Positions 36,262 through 44,543 of a stretch of 64,000 nt of DNA are shown here, one piece after another. The number at the start of each line of letters is the position of its first letter. Position 1 is the first letter of the stretch. The notes beneath the pieces were generated by a model. The model made no database searches. It was not told the DNA's origin and saw only the letters and a list, made by a program, of their open reading frames with translations. The DNA comes from Gammaproteobacteria bacterium (GTDB lineage Bacteria > Pseudomonadota > Gammaproteobacteria > Xanthomonadales > Marinicellaceae): contig JAJRQG010000007.1 of the NCBI GenBank assembly GCA_024280395.1, positions 1-64,000 on the forward strand, written 5' to 3'. The translations under genes were made by a program, and so were the position numbers.

Positions 36262-37647
36262 TTAGAAGATATGTAGAATTTGGAAGGTTAAACGATTATC
36301 CATGCCGTCCAATATTTTATTGGCATTGGAATCATTGGCCTGATTGGGAGCTTCTGCATCACGGAATTCAAAGTTGAAGATAGCACGTGTTTTCTTCGAA
36401 AAGAAATACTGTGCACCGACTGCAAAAGTTGTAAATGTTCTTTCTGGATCTCCACCGCCAGCTGGGTCTACGCCACCTGGAGCCCCAAGACCTTCTGTGC
36501 CATTATTCAATACATCATAACGCGCTGCCAATTCAAGTTTTGGCATCACTTTATAACCAAAATCAAGTTGATAACCATTGGATTTATTGTCTGTTAAATA
36601 ATTTAGAGAGGCTGTACGTAAATTGGCCACTGGAATATTCGGATTATTTGCCAAAGTACCTGGAACAGCTCCACCCTCAGAGCCATTGAAAATCATACCA
36701 TCAGCCCAAACATATTCAGCTGAAAAACGAACTTTGTTCTTTCTATAAGTTGTTCCAATGCCATATCTTTTGCGATCAAATTCTTGATATTTTTCAACCC
36801 CATTAACATAACGAAGAGTTCTTTTTCCATCAATTAACCATGCATAAGTTTTAAAACCCGGTCTTCTTGGACCACGTCCACCATACACTTTTTCAGTTGA
36901 TAGTAAAATATACACATCTTTGTTGCTGTCATTGTCTGCACGAGAAATACCATTTCCGTTACCTAGCATAACCGCATAAGTAAACTCGCGATTTTTATCG
37001 TTTGTAAAGGTATTAAATACTTGTACACCTACATCACGAAATGCCCCTACAGGACCATTTAAGCCATTGGCTACATCATTTGTGCCTCCAGCACCATTTG
37101 GACGAAGGCCATTATTGCCATCGGTAAAACGTTCCAACAACAATCTATCGGTAGCATTAGAAAAACGATTCCAATCAAAGATATGAATCGCTTTTTGCGC
37201 TTCATTGCCCTGTGGAGACTTAAATTGACCAAAACGAATATGCATGTTTTTTATGTAGTTCAATGTAACGCTGGCATCCGTCAATTGCGGGCCATCTTTT
37301 ACGGTAATACCATTACTTCCAAATTCAGTTAAGAAGAAGTAATTGATTTTATTGTAATCCCATTGACCACGAACACCCAAACGTGCGCGGAAAACGTTGA
37401 AAGTTGAGTTGGTCGCATTCTTAGGCAAAATTTGGTTAAATGCTGCTTCTTGTCCAGCATATGGACCAGCTTTTAATTCAGAGCCATCGGTATAGGCATA
37501 TTCAGGCTCTAAGAAGCCCCAAATTTTTACTGCATTTTCTTTCTTTACCATTTCTAGACCTTGTAATGAAACCCAGTCCACTGCAAAACTATATTGGCTA
37601 GCCAGAATAAGTGTGCCAATTAAGGCCATCTGTATTTTTCTTTTCAT
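36262..37647 (-). CDS. Outer-membrane porin, phosphate-selective porin O/P type
   Basis: 461 residues with a signal peptide (about 1-22, ending SFA) and alternating amphipathic strands through to a C-terminal aromatic-rich strand (LTFQILHIF). The segment FNVFRARLGVRGQWDYNKINYFFLTEFG and HIRFGQFKSPQG match the OprO/OprP porin family. The solute cannot be told from sequence; no Pho box precedes it. It follows the DsrE gene by 19 bases with a strong GGGGAG ribosome site, so it belongs to the ECF-controlled operon. Confidence 0.85.
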   Translation of the reverse strand: MKRKIQMALIGTLILASQYSFAVDWVSLQGLEMVKKENAVKIWGFLEPEYAYTDGSELKAGPYAGQEAAFNQILPKNATNSTFNVFRARLGVRGQWDYNKINYFFLTEFGSNGITVKDGPQLTDASVTLNYIKNMHIRFGQFKSPQGNEAQKAIHIFDWNRFSNATDRLLLERFTDGNNGLRPNGAGGTNDVANGLNGPVGAFRDVGVQVFNTFTNDKNREFTYAVMLGNGNGISRADNDSNKDVYILLSTEKVYGGRGPRRPGFKTYAWLIDGKRTLRYVNGVEKYQEFDRKRYGIGTTYRKNKVRFSAEYVWADGMIFNGSEGGAVPGTLANNPNIPVANLRTASLNYLTDNKSNGYQLDFGYKVMPKLELAARYDVLNNGTEGLGAPGGVDPAGGGDPERTFTTFAVGAQYFFSKKTRAIFNFEFRDAEAPNQANDSNANKILDGMDNRLTFQILHIF

Positions 37648-37666
37648 ATATCTCCCCTTGATTAAT

Positions 37667-38104
37667 TTATGGTTTAATTAATGTATAGCCTTGATCAATC
37701 AAGTCCATAATTCGTACAACTCCGCCTGGTACAACGACTGAGTTTTGGTGTAAAGCAGGCTTTTTACCCATTTTTTTGGTCATTTTTGCCAGTGTATTCG
37801 CACAGGCACTAAATGTTACACCATTTGATGCCAAGCTAATGATACGTGGCGATGAAATTTCATTGTTCTCAAACATTAATTTTAAGCCTGAGCTAAATGC
37901 CACAATTTCGATTTTTATATTGTCTGGCCCATAATGTTTCATTAAGTTATTGGCTACATTTAGCACCAATTGTTGACGGCTGGTATCGCTGATTTGTAAT
38001 ACCACATGTTTTTCTGCAAAATCATCTTCTGCAAACAATGCAAAAGAACTTAACAACGTTAATAGCAACACTAAAAGCATGCCAAATTTATTGTTTTTAA
38101 CCAT
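37667..38104 (-). CDS. Exported DsrE-family protein
   Basis: 145 residues with a signal peptide (about 1-25). The mature part is a DsrE/DsrF-like alpha/beta domain: VVLQISDTSRQQL, IEIVAFSSGLKLM, the Cys segment FSACANTL and VVPGGVVRIMDLIDQGYTLI. DsrE-like proteins act as sulfur carriers or sensors through the conserved Cys. The same pattern recurs in the anti-sigma factor at 38819. GGGAG precedes the ATG. It is the first gene of a porin operon driven by a promoter element shared with the divergent sigma-factor gene. Confidence 0.85.
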   Translation of the reverse strand: MVKNNKFGMLLVLLLTLLSSFALFAEDDFAEKHVVLQISDTSRQQLVLNVANNLMKHYGPDNIKIEIVAFSSGLKLMFENNEISSPRIISLASNGVTFSACANTLAKMTKKMGKKPALHQNSVVVPGGVVRIMDLIDQGYTLIKP

Positions 38105-38161
38105 TTTATTTCTCCCAATTAAAAATTAATTGAACCAGTGAATACACGATTCATGACAGTC

Positions 38162-38188
38162 AGATGTTCTAAGCAGAAGATTTATTCC
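38162..38188 (-). promoter_or_regulatory. Candidate ECF-sigma promoter for dsrE-porin
   Basis: On the minus strand GGAATAAA (38188-38181), 12 bases, AACATCT (38168-38162). It repeats the element before the sigma-factor gene with identical spacing. GGAA is a usual ECF minus-35 core. Leader to the ATG is about 50 bases. Confidence 0.8.
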
Positions 38189-38216
38189 CTTTATTTCGTT
38201 TTTTTTTAATTTGTAT

Positions 38217-38243
38217 GGAATAAAATCGAGATGTATAACATCT
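38217..38243 (+). promoter_or_regulatory. Candidate ECF-sigma promoter for its own operon
   Basis: GGAATAAA (38217-38224), 12 bases, AACATCT (38237-38243), matching the divergent promoter base for base in both boxes. Predicted autoregulation by the sigma factor starting at 38266. Confidence 0.8.
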
Positions 38244-38265
38244 TACAGGTACAATTGGAGTGACT

Positions 38266-38817
38266 ATGTTAAAAATATTTTACAAAAAGAAACTAGAACA
38301 TAAACTGGCTGAACTAAGACCTCGCCTGTACAGATTAGCCGTGTCTTGGTGCTCAGATGCTATGTTGGCAGACGATCTTGTTCAAGACACCATGAGCAAA
38401 GCTTTGAACAATCATCACCAACTCAAAGATTTTTCTGTCATTAATGCTTGGCTATTTAAAATATTGCACAATTGTTGGATGCAACATCTGCGTTCCAAGA
38501 AGCCTTCCATGGACATAGACAATATAGAGTTACTTAGCAATCAATCCCCTGAAAAACAGTTATCAGAGATGCACATAGTTGACCGAGTGAGAAAAGCAGT
38601 TGAAATGTTGCCTCTCAACCAAAGACAAGTGATTACCTTAGTTGATCTTGAAGAAAACAGCTATGTTCAAGTTTCTGAAATATTAGACATTCCCATTGGC
38701 ACGGTTATGAGCAGATTAAACCGAGCCAGAAAACAATTAAAGAGCCGGCTAATTGGCATCAACCTTGAATCTTCCAATGGCTCTATTCCACAAAAACATT
38801 TAAAGAGGTTAGTATAA
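38266..38817 (+). CDS. ECF-type RNA polymerase sigma factor
   Basis: 183 residues from ATG 38266, five bases after GGAG; a GTG at 38260 is part of that ribosome site. Region 2 has RLYRLAVSWCSD...ADDLVQDTMSKAL and AWLFKILHNCWMQHLR; region 4 has MLPLNQRQVITLVDLEENSY and the helix-turn-helix IPIGTVMSRLNRARKQLK. It directs RNA polymerase to GGAAT-type promoters, here probably its own and the divergent dsrE promoter. One base separates it from the anti-sigma gene, so both are cotranscribed and co-translated. Confidence 0.95.
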   Translation: MLKIFYKKKLEHKLAELRPRLYRLAVSWCSDAMLADDLVQDTMSKALNNHHQLKDFSVINAWLFKILHNCWMQHLRSKKPSMDIDNIELLSNQSPEKQLSEMHIVDRVRKAVEMLPLNQRQVITLVDLEENSYVQVSEILDIPIGTVMSRLNRARKQLKSRLIGINLESSNGSIPQKHLKRLV

Positions 38818-38818
38818 C

Positions 38819-39526
38819 ATGGACAATATGAACCCAGAAAACAACAAAACCCAAGAGATGCTCAATGCCTTGGCAGATGGTCAGTTACCAGCACATGAAA
38901 GAGAGAAAATTCTTTCTATGATAGACAAAGATCCAAAATTGAGTGATGATGTCTGTGAAATTTACCGCATTAAGGACTTGGTTAAAACAGCCTATCCACT
39001 TGATAGTTTTTCAGCTAAACCCAAAACACTATTTGTATCAAAATTTGGTTTTACTATCAAAGTTGCCAGCTACTTCTTTGCTTTTCTTCTAACTTTAAGC
39101 AGTGGTTATTTTTTAGCTGATTATAAACAAAATCAACCCGATAATGACAATCAAATTGCAACTGTACAGAAAAACAAAGTCATCGTATTTTTAAGCTCTT
39201 CTGAACCAGCAAAGCTAACACAAGCACTTTATCAAGCTGAAACCTTGGCGCAAGAGCACCAAAAAACCAATGGTGAAGTCTATGTTGTTACTAGCGCTGA
39301 AGGGTTGGAATTGTTGAACAAAACCACAACACCTTATGAACAAAAAATACTAGAACTAAGTAACCAATACCCATCATTGAAATTTATTGCTTGCAACAAC
39401 TCTATGTATATCAGGAAAAAACAAGGTAAGCCAGTCGACTTAATTGCCAGCGCTGAAGTGGTTCCTTCAGCTGTTGATTTTGTTGCTTCTCATCTTTTGA
39501 AAGGTTGGCAATACGTTTCTATTTAA
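38819..39526 (+). CDS. Membrane anti-sigma factor with a DsrE-like periplasmic domain
   Basis: 235 residues. The N-terminal 70 form a cytoplasmic anti-sigma helix bundle (MLNALADGQLPAHEREKIL), without the full HxxxCxxC zinc motif. One membrane helix lies at about 78-100. The rest (about 118-235) aligns by eye with the adjacent exported DsrE: VIVFLSSSEPAKL/VVLQISDTSRQQL, FIACNNSM/FSACANTL, VVPSAVDFV/VVPGGVVRI and LLKGWQYVSI/LIDQGYTLIK. The conserved Cys is kept. I infer that this domain senses a sulfur species or the DsrE protein and releases the sigma factor. AGAGG precedes the ATG. Confidence 0.8.
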   Translation: MDNMNPENNKTQEMLNALADGQLPAHEREKILSMIDKDPKLSDDVCEIYRIKDLVKTAYPLDSFSAKPKTLFVSKFGFTIKVASYFFAFLLTLSSGYFLADYKQNQPDNDNQIATVQKNKVIVFLSSSEPAKLTQALYQAETLAQEHQKTNGEVYVVTSAEGLELLNKTTTPYEQKILELSNQYPSLKFIACNNSMYIRKKQGKPVDLIASAEVVPSAVDFVASHLLKGWQYVSI

Positions 39527-39542
39527 ACCGGTTACGCACCAA

Positions 39543-40229
39543 TTAACTTGTTGAGAACTTATAGCCAGCCCCACGGACTGTTTTTAACATATGCTCAGCA
39601 TTGTGCTTTTTTAACGCCTTTCTTAATCGCAAGATGTGTACATCCACCGTGCGTAATTCAACAAAAGAATTTCTACCCCATACATGATTAAGAATTTGTT
39701 CTCTAGACAATAACTTATTGGGGTTTTTCATAAACAGTTTAAGCAAATTAAATTCAGTGATGCTTAAACTCAATTCATGGCTACCAATCAAGATACTGTG
39801 AGAATCTAAGTCCATTTTTATACCTTTAACTTCTATAATATGTGATTTCTTAAAACCCGATGAACGCCGCAACTGTGCTTTTATGCGTGCTTGTAGTTCT
39901 TTAATCGAAACTGGCTTGGTCATGTAATCATCCACGCCTGTTTCCAAACCCTTGATTTTATCTTCTTCTTGCGCTCGTGCAGTAAGCATTATTACTGGCA
40001 TATCTGCTATTACTTCATTGTCACGAATGCGTTGCACCAATTCCAAACCACTGATTTGTGGCAAGCCCCAATCAATAATGACCAAGTCGGGAGTAACATC
40101 ATCGAGTAGTTTAAATGCTTCAATTGCTGTTTTCGCTGGTAGAACAATATAACCTGATTGCATCAATGAAAAAGTTAACATTTCACGGATGGCAGTTTCA
40201 TCTTCTACGATAAGTATGGTATTTTTCAT
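39543..40229 (-). CDS. phoB: Phosphate regulon response regulator PhoB
   Basis: 228 residues. Receiver domain with D53 (VIIDWGLP) and the conserved TARAQEEDKIKGLETGVDDYMTKP region; C-terminal OmpR-type winged helix ending VRGAGYKFS. Under phosphate limitation PhoR phosphorylates it and it binds Pho boxes, such as those at 45620 and 48199. Unlike E. coli, where phoB and phoR are adjacent, here phoB is last after phoU (1-base overlap with its start) and phoR is first. Convergent with the anti-sigma gene. Confidence 0.95.
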   Translation of the reverse strand: MKNTILIVEDETAIREMLTFSLMQSGYIVLPAKTAIEAFKLLDDVTPDLVIIDWGLPQISGLELVQRIRDNEVIADMPVIMLTARAQEEDKIKGLETGVDDYMTKPVSIKELQARIKAQLRRSSGFKKSHIIEVKGIKMDLDSHSILIGSHELSLSITEFNLLKLFMKNPNKLLSREQILNHVWGRNSFVELRTVDVHILRLRKALKKHNAEHMLKTVRGAGYKFSTS

Positions 40230-40939
40230 CAGAAGTACTCTTCCTTAATGGTTTCTAAATCAAGATGACGGACGTCTTTACCTTTAACCAAGTAAATAAC
40301 ATATTCACAAATATTTTTGGTGTGGTCGCCAATTTTTTCTAGTGCTTTAGCACTCCAACTCAAGCGAACGATTTTTTTTAAATCTTGAGGCTCCTTAGAC
40401 ATAAAACCAATCAAATCCTTATTCAGGCTTTCAAAAGCTTTATCTACAGCATCATCATTTACGGCAACCTCTAAAGCTTTTTCCACATCCAATCTAGCCA
40501 AAGAATTCAAAGCATCCTTGAGGTTTTCAGCAACCAATATTGCCAAACTTTCAATCTCCAAAAAATATTCACTCTTGTAATTCTTACTGATTAGATAAAT
40601 AGCATTCTTGGCAATTTTTTCAGCTTCGTCACCAATGCGTTCTAGATCTGTTATGCTTTTAATTACCGCAATAATTAATCGCAAGTCACTGGCTGCGGGT
40701 TGCCGCTTTGCAATTATTTGTGTACATTCTTCATCAATTCTTACTTCCATTGCGTTTATGCCTAAGTCCTTTTTAATGACCTTTTTTGCCAATTTCAAAT
40801 CGCCACTCAATAAGGACTGCACTGATTTTTGTAATTGTTTTTCAACCATTCCTCCCATATTGAGCAATAAATTTCGGATGTCCTCTAACTCATCGTTATA
40901 AGATTGTGATGTATGTTGATTAAAATCTAAAGTATCCAT
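40229..40939 (-). CDS. phoU: Phosphate signalling protein PhoU
   Basis: 236 residues, all-helical, with two PhoU repeats each carrying an E/D-rich metal motif (ERIGDEAEKIAKN and EKIGDHTKNICEY). PhoU links the Pst transporter state to PhoR and keeps the Pho regulon off at high phosphate. It lies between pstB (18-base gap) and phoB (overlapping by one base), so all three are expressed together. Confidence 0.96.
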   Translation of the reverse strand: MDTLDFNQHTSQSYNDELEDIRNLLLNMGGMVEKQLQKSVQSLLSGDLKLAKKVIKKDLGINAMEVRIDEECTQIIAKRQPAASDLRLIIAVIKSITDLERIGDEAEKIAKNAIYLISKNYKSEYFLEIESLAILVAENLKDALNSLARLDVEKALEVAVNDDAVDKAFESLNKDLIGFMSKEPQDLKKIVRLSWSAKALEKIGDHTKNICEYVIYLVKGKDVRHLDLETIKEEYF

Positions 40940-40957
40940 AATGTCTTGTTTTCTCTA

Positions 40958-41794
40958 TTAGCCAAATCGGCCTGTGATATATTTTTCAGTTAATTCATGT
41001 TTAGGATTAGTGAAAATTTGATTGGTCTCACCTACTTCAATCAATTTACCCAAATGAAAATATGCTGTTCGTTGTGATACACGTGCTGCTTGTTGCATAG
41101 AATGAGTCACAATCACAATGGTATAATTTTTTCGCAACTCGCTTATTAACTCTTCAATAATTGCAGTGGCAATTGGATCTAAAGCACTGGCTGGTTCATC
41201 CATCAAAATAACTTCAGGCTGTACAGCGATGGTTCGAGCGATGCATAAACGCTGCTGTTGCCCACCTGACAAACCTGTGCCAGGTGCTTCCAAGCGGTCT
41301 TTAACCTCTTTAAATAAACCTGCTTTGATTAATGATTCTTCCACCAAATCATCTAATTCTGCTTTGTTTGAAGTCAGTCCATGTATTCTCGGGCCATAAG
41401 CCACATTGTCATAAATAGACTTCGGAAAAGGATTGGGTTTTTGAAAAACCATGCCTACACGTGCTCTAAGCAAAACAGGATCTTGATTTTTTGCATAAAT
41501 GTTTTGTCCATCTAGCAATAATTGACCCGTGACTTTGCAAATATCAATGGTATCATTCATGCGATTCAAACAACGCAAATATGTCGATTTTCCACAACCC
41601 GAGGGTCCAATTAATGCAATCACTTCATTTCTTCCAATATCCAATGAAACATCATGAATAGCCTGATTATCGGCATAATACACATCGACATTGCGTGTGC
41701 TTAATTTTGCATTATCACAAAAAGGCTGGCCAACGGTAGTGCCATGATCCGCATGCATACTGGCCAGTGTTGCTTTATCCGTTTGATTACTCAT
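40958..41794 (-). CDS. pstB: Phosphate ABC transporter ATP-binding protein PstB
   Basis: 278 residues; a roughly 25-residue N-terminal extension is not usual in short PstB proteins. Walker [10 protein letters not shown] (63-71), Q-loop [14 protein letters not shown], signature [10 protein letters not shown], Walker [14 protein letters not shown] and switch H in [13 protein letters not shown] is diagnostic of PstB. It powers high-affinity phosphate import with PstA/PstC. Nine bases after pstA. Confidence 0.97.
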   Translation of the reverse strand: MSNQTDKATLASMHADHGTTVGQPFCDNAKLSTRNVDVYYADNQAIHDVSLDIGRNEVIALIGPSGCGKSTYLRCLNRMNDTIDICKVTGQLLLDGQNIYAKNQDPVLLRARVGMVFQKPNPFPKSIYDNVAYGPRIHGLTSNKAELDDLVEESLIKAGLFKEVKDRLEAPGTGLSGGQQQRLCIARTIAVQPEVILMDEPASALDPIATAIIEELISELRKNYTIVIVTHSMQQAARVSQRTAYFHLGKLIEVGETNQIFTNPKHELTEKYITGRFG

Positions 41795-41803
41795 ATCTTC
41801 ATT

Positions 41804-43090
41804 TTACCACTTTTTCTCAAATTTCTTACGTAAATAAATTGCTATGGCATTCATTGCAATTAAAAAACAGATTAATACCAGAATCGCTGCCGAAGTTTTT
41901 TCTAAAAATCCACGCTCAGGTGAATCTGCCCACAAATACACTTGAATCGGTAAAACAGTTGCAGGGTCAGCCACCGATTGTGGGATATCTACGATAAATG
42001 CGACCATACCAATCATTAAAAGAGGCGCTGTTTCACCCAAAGCTTGTGCCATACCTATAATAGTACCGGTTAATATTCCTGGTAACGCGGCTGGAAAAAC
42101 ATGGTGAAATACTGTTTGCATTTTTGATGCTCCCAGTCCCAAAGCAGCTTCTCGCAAAGAGGGTGGTACCGCTTTTATCGCAGAGCGTGATGCGATAATA
42201 ATGGTCGGCAAAGTCATCAACGATAGGACTATACCCCCGACAATTGGTGCTGAACGTGGCAGTTCAAAGAAATTAATAAAAACAGCCAAGCCCAGCAGCC
42301 CAAAAACAATGGAAGGCACTGCAGCTAAATTATTGATGTTGATCTCAATAAAATCAACCATGCGGTTCTTTGGTGCAAATTCTTCTAAATAAATAGCAGC
42401 AGCAACAGCCACAGGAAAAGTCATCAGCAAGGTCACCAACAAAGTATAAAGAGAACCCATCACAGCACCTTTTATACCTGCAATTTCTGGTTCTCGTGAA
42501 TCACCATTAGAAAAGAAACTCCAATTGAATGTCTTTTCAATTTGGCCATTCTTTTCTAAATCCTCAATCAGTCCCAGTTTAAAGTTTTTAATTCTGCGGG
42601 CTGATTCTTCAACTTTTCTATCAATCACACCTTTAACCAATGCATCAACATCGTCATCAGCAATAAAACTTAATTTTTTAGTGGTGCCTAAATAAGCACG
42701 ATTTTCCAAGACCAAATCCCGTAACTGATATTCCGCACCAATACTAACCAAAGAATACAAGTCCTTCTTCTGTGTGCGCTTTTTCACATCAGGGAATTGT
42801 TTTCTTAAAGCATCACGAATAGAAGCCCGAAAATCTGCTTGTTTAATTTCAACGGTTGTACTGTTTTGATTAATGCCTAATTTTTCAGTGTTCAGTTCAA
42901 TCTCTAAGGTGATTTGTGTCTGCACAAATGCGGGCAAAGCTTTAATGGTAATATCCGAAACCAGAATTAATAAGAATAAAAAGGCCACACTCACCGATGC
43001 AAACCCCATGGCTTTAAATAGCTTTTCCTTTAGGTAGCGTTTTTTTAAACTTCGCTCAACTTTTTGAGTAATACTGTTATGATTAATCAT
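41804..43090 (-). CDS. pstA: Phosphate ABC transporter permease PstA, long form
   Basis: 428 residues, against about 290 in E. coli. After the first helix (about 30-50) there is an inserted soluble periplasmic region (about 55-195) before the normal five-helix permease core. The permease EAA loop is EAALGLGASKMQTVFHHVFPAALPGILTG. Such extended PstA proteins occur in other proteobacteria; the insert may dock PstS. The start overlaps the stop of pstC by eight bases. Confidence 0.95.
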   Translation of the reverse strand: MINHNSITQKVERSLKKRYLKEKLFKAMGFASVSVAFLFLLILVSDITIKALPAFVQTQITLEIELNTEKLGINQNSTTVEIKQADFRASIRDALRKQFPDVKKRTQKKDLYSLVSIGAEYQLRDLVLENRAYLGTTKKLSFIADDDVDALVKGVIDRKVEESARRIKNFKLGLIEDLEKNGQIEKTFNWSFFSNGDSREPEIAGIKGAVMGSLYTLLVTLLMTFPVAVAAAIYLEEFAPKNRMVDFIEININNLAAVPSIVFGLLGLAVFINFFELPRSAPIVGGIVLSLMTLPTIIIASRSAIKAVPPSLREAALGLGASKMQTVFHHVFPAALPGILTGTIIGMAQALGETAPLLMIGMVAFIVDIPQSVADPATVLPIQVYLWADSPERGFLEKTSAAILVLICFLIAMNAIAIYLRKKFEKKW

Positions 43091-44489
43091 ACTGTTCTCG
43101 ATATTTTCTTACCACGTATAAAGCAATTACATTCAGCACTAAAGTAGTCAAAAACAACATCAAACCTAATGCAAATGCTGCTAATGTTTTTGCAGAATCA
43201 AACTCTTGATCGCCCGTTAACAAGGTGACTATTTGTACCGTAACTGTAGTCACCGCATTTAATGGATTCACCGTTAAATTAGCAGCCAGACCTGCCGCCA
43301 TTACCACAATCATGGTTTCACCAATAGCACGTGAAGCAGCCAACAAAACACCACCAACAATTCCGGGCAAGGCTGCGGGAATTAAAACCTTGATAATGGT
43401 TTCGGATTTGGTTGCTCCTAGTCCTAGCGATCCTTCACGCATAGACTGAGGTACAGCCGAGATTACATCATCTGCTAAGGATGAAACAAATGGAATAATC
43501 ATAATTCCCATAACCAATCCTGCCGCAAGCGCACTTTCTGATGCCACCGACAATCCCACTGATTCTCCTAATTGCCGTATAAAAGGAGCAACTGTTAGCG
43601 CTGCAAAAAAACCATAAACAACGGTAGGTATTCCTGCCAAAATTTCCAAAACAGGCTTTGCAAATGAACGAAATTTACTTGAGGCATATTCTGATAAAAA
43701 GATAGCGCTCATCAAACCCAAGGGTACGGCCACCACCAGTGCAACAAATGAAATCAACATAGTACCAATAAATAACGGAACCGCTCCAAATGTGGCTGAT
43801 GAACCCACTTGATCAGGGCGAATCGCAGTTTGTGGTGACCACTGGGTACCAAACATAAAGTCCACCACTGGAATCTCGCCAAAAAATCGTATTGATTCAA
43901 ACAGTACCGATAAAACAATACCCACCGTCGTCAATACCGCAATGGATGCCGCTAATAATAAAATGATTTCAATGGCTTTTTCAAAATACTGTCGGGCTGG
44001 AAGGTCAACCGTGATTTTTTTCAAACCGAAAACCGTCATCAAAATAGCCAATGCCAAGACAACCACTGACTTAGCGGTACTTGCAATTGAATTGAGGTCG
44101 CTAAACTTTTCAAACACCTTCACTTTTGCTGGATCTATGCCCTCTATATGGTTGACATCCAAATTTTGAATCTCATTCAAATACAAATCGAAATTCTCTT
44201 CAATATTAATATTTGACTGTACCATGTAGTTGGTTAGTTGCTTGGTGATAATAGGTTCATCAACAATTTCGATAACCATCAATACCAATAATGCGGGGAC
44301 CAGTGACCACAATGCAGCTACATAACCAAAATATTTTGGTAAGGTAAACTTCACTCTTAAACGCACATCTAAATCACTGTTTTGACGTTGTTTCAAATAG
44401 ACGGCATGTACCTTTTGTCTGCCCATAAAGAAACTAAAGGCAGCCAAAAGAACAAGCAGAAAAAGAATAGCTGATATTGTCATAATCAA
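43083..44489 (-). CDS. pstC: Phosphate ABC transporter permease PstC, long form
   Basis: 468 residues, against about 320 in E. coli. Extra helices and a soluble stretch occupy about residues 1-195 before the core permease, which has EGSLGLGATKSETIIKVLIPAALPGIVGG as EAA loop. It pairs with the likewise extended PstA; both extensions probably form a matched periplasmic module. It is separated from pstS by a 54-base gap with a hairpin, unlike the tight junctions that follow. Confidence 0.95.
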   Translation of the reverse strand: MIMTISAILFLLVLLAAFSFFMGRQKVHAVYLKQRQNSDLDVRLRVKFTLPKYFGYVAALWSLVPALLVLMVIEIVDEPIITKQLTNYMVQSNINIEENFDLYLNEIQNLDVNHIEGIDPAKVKVFEKFSDLNSIASTAKSVVVLALAILMTVFGLKKITVDLPARQYFEKAIEIILLLAASIAVLTTVGIVLSVLFESIRFFGEIPVVDFMFGTQWSPQTAIRPDQVGSSATFGAVPLFIGTMLISFVALVVAVPLGLMSAIFLSEYASSKFRSFAKPVLEILAGIPTVVYGFFAALTVAPFIRQLGESVGLSVASESALAAGLVMGIMIIPFVSSLADDVISAVPQSMREGSLGLGATKSETIIKVLIPAALPGIVGGVLLAASRAIGETMIVVMAAGLAANLTVNPLNAVTTVTVQIVTLLTGDQEFDSAKTLAAFALGLMLFLTTLVLNVIALYVVRKYREQYD

Positions 44490-44500
44490 ATACTTTGCTG

Positions 44501-44529
44501 CGTTGACTTTACGGTCTGTAAAGCCAACG
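44501..44529. repeat. Hairpin between pstS and pstC
   Basis: Arms CGTTGACTTTAC and GTAAAGCCAACG pair with one A-C mismatch over a 5-base loop. It has no T tract on the minus strand, so it is not a simple terminator. It could protect the pstS message or act as a processing or attenuation site. Confidence 0.65.
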
Positions 44530-44543
44530 CACCTTATTCGCCC

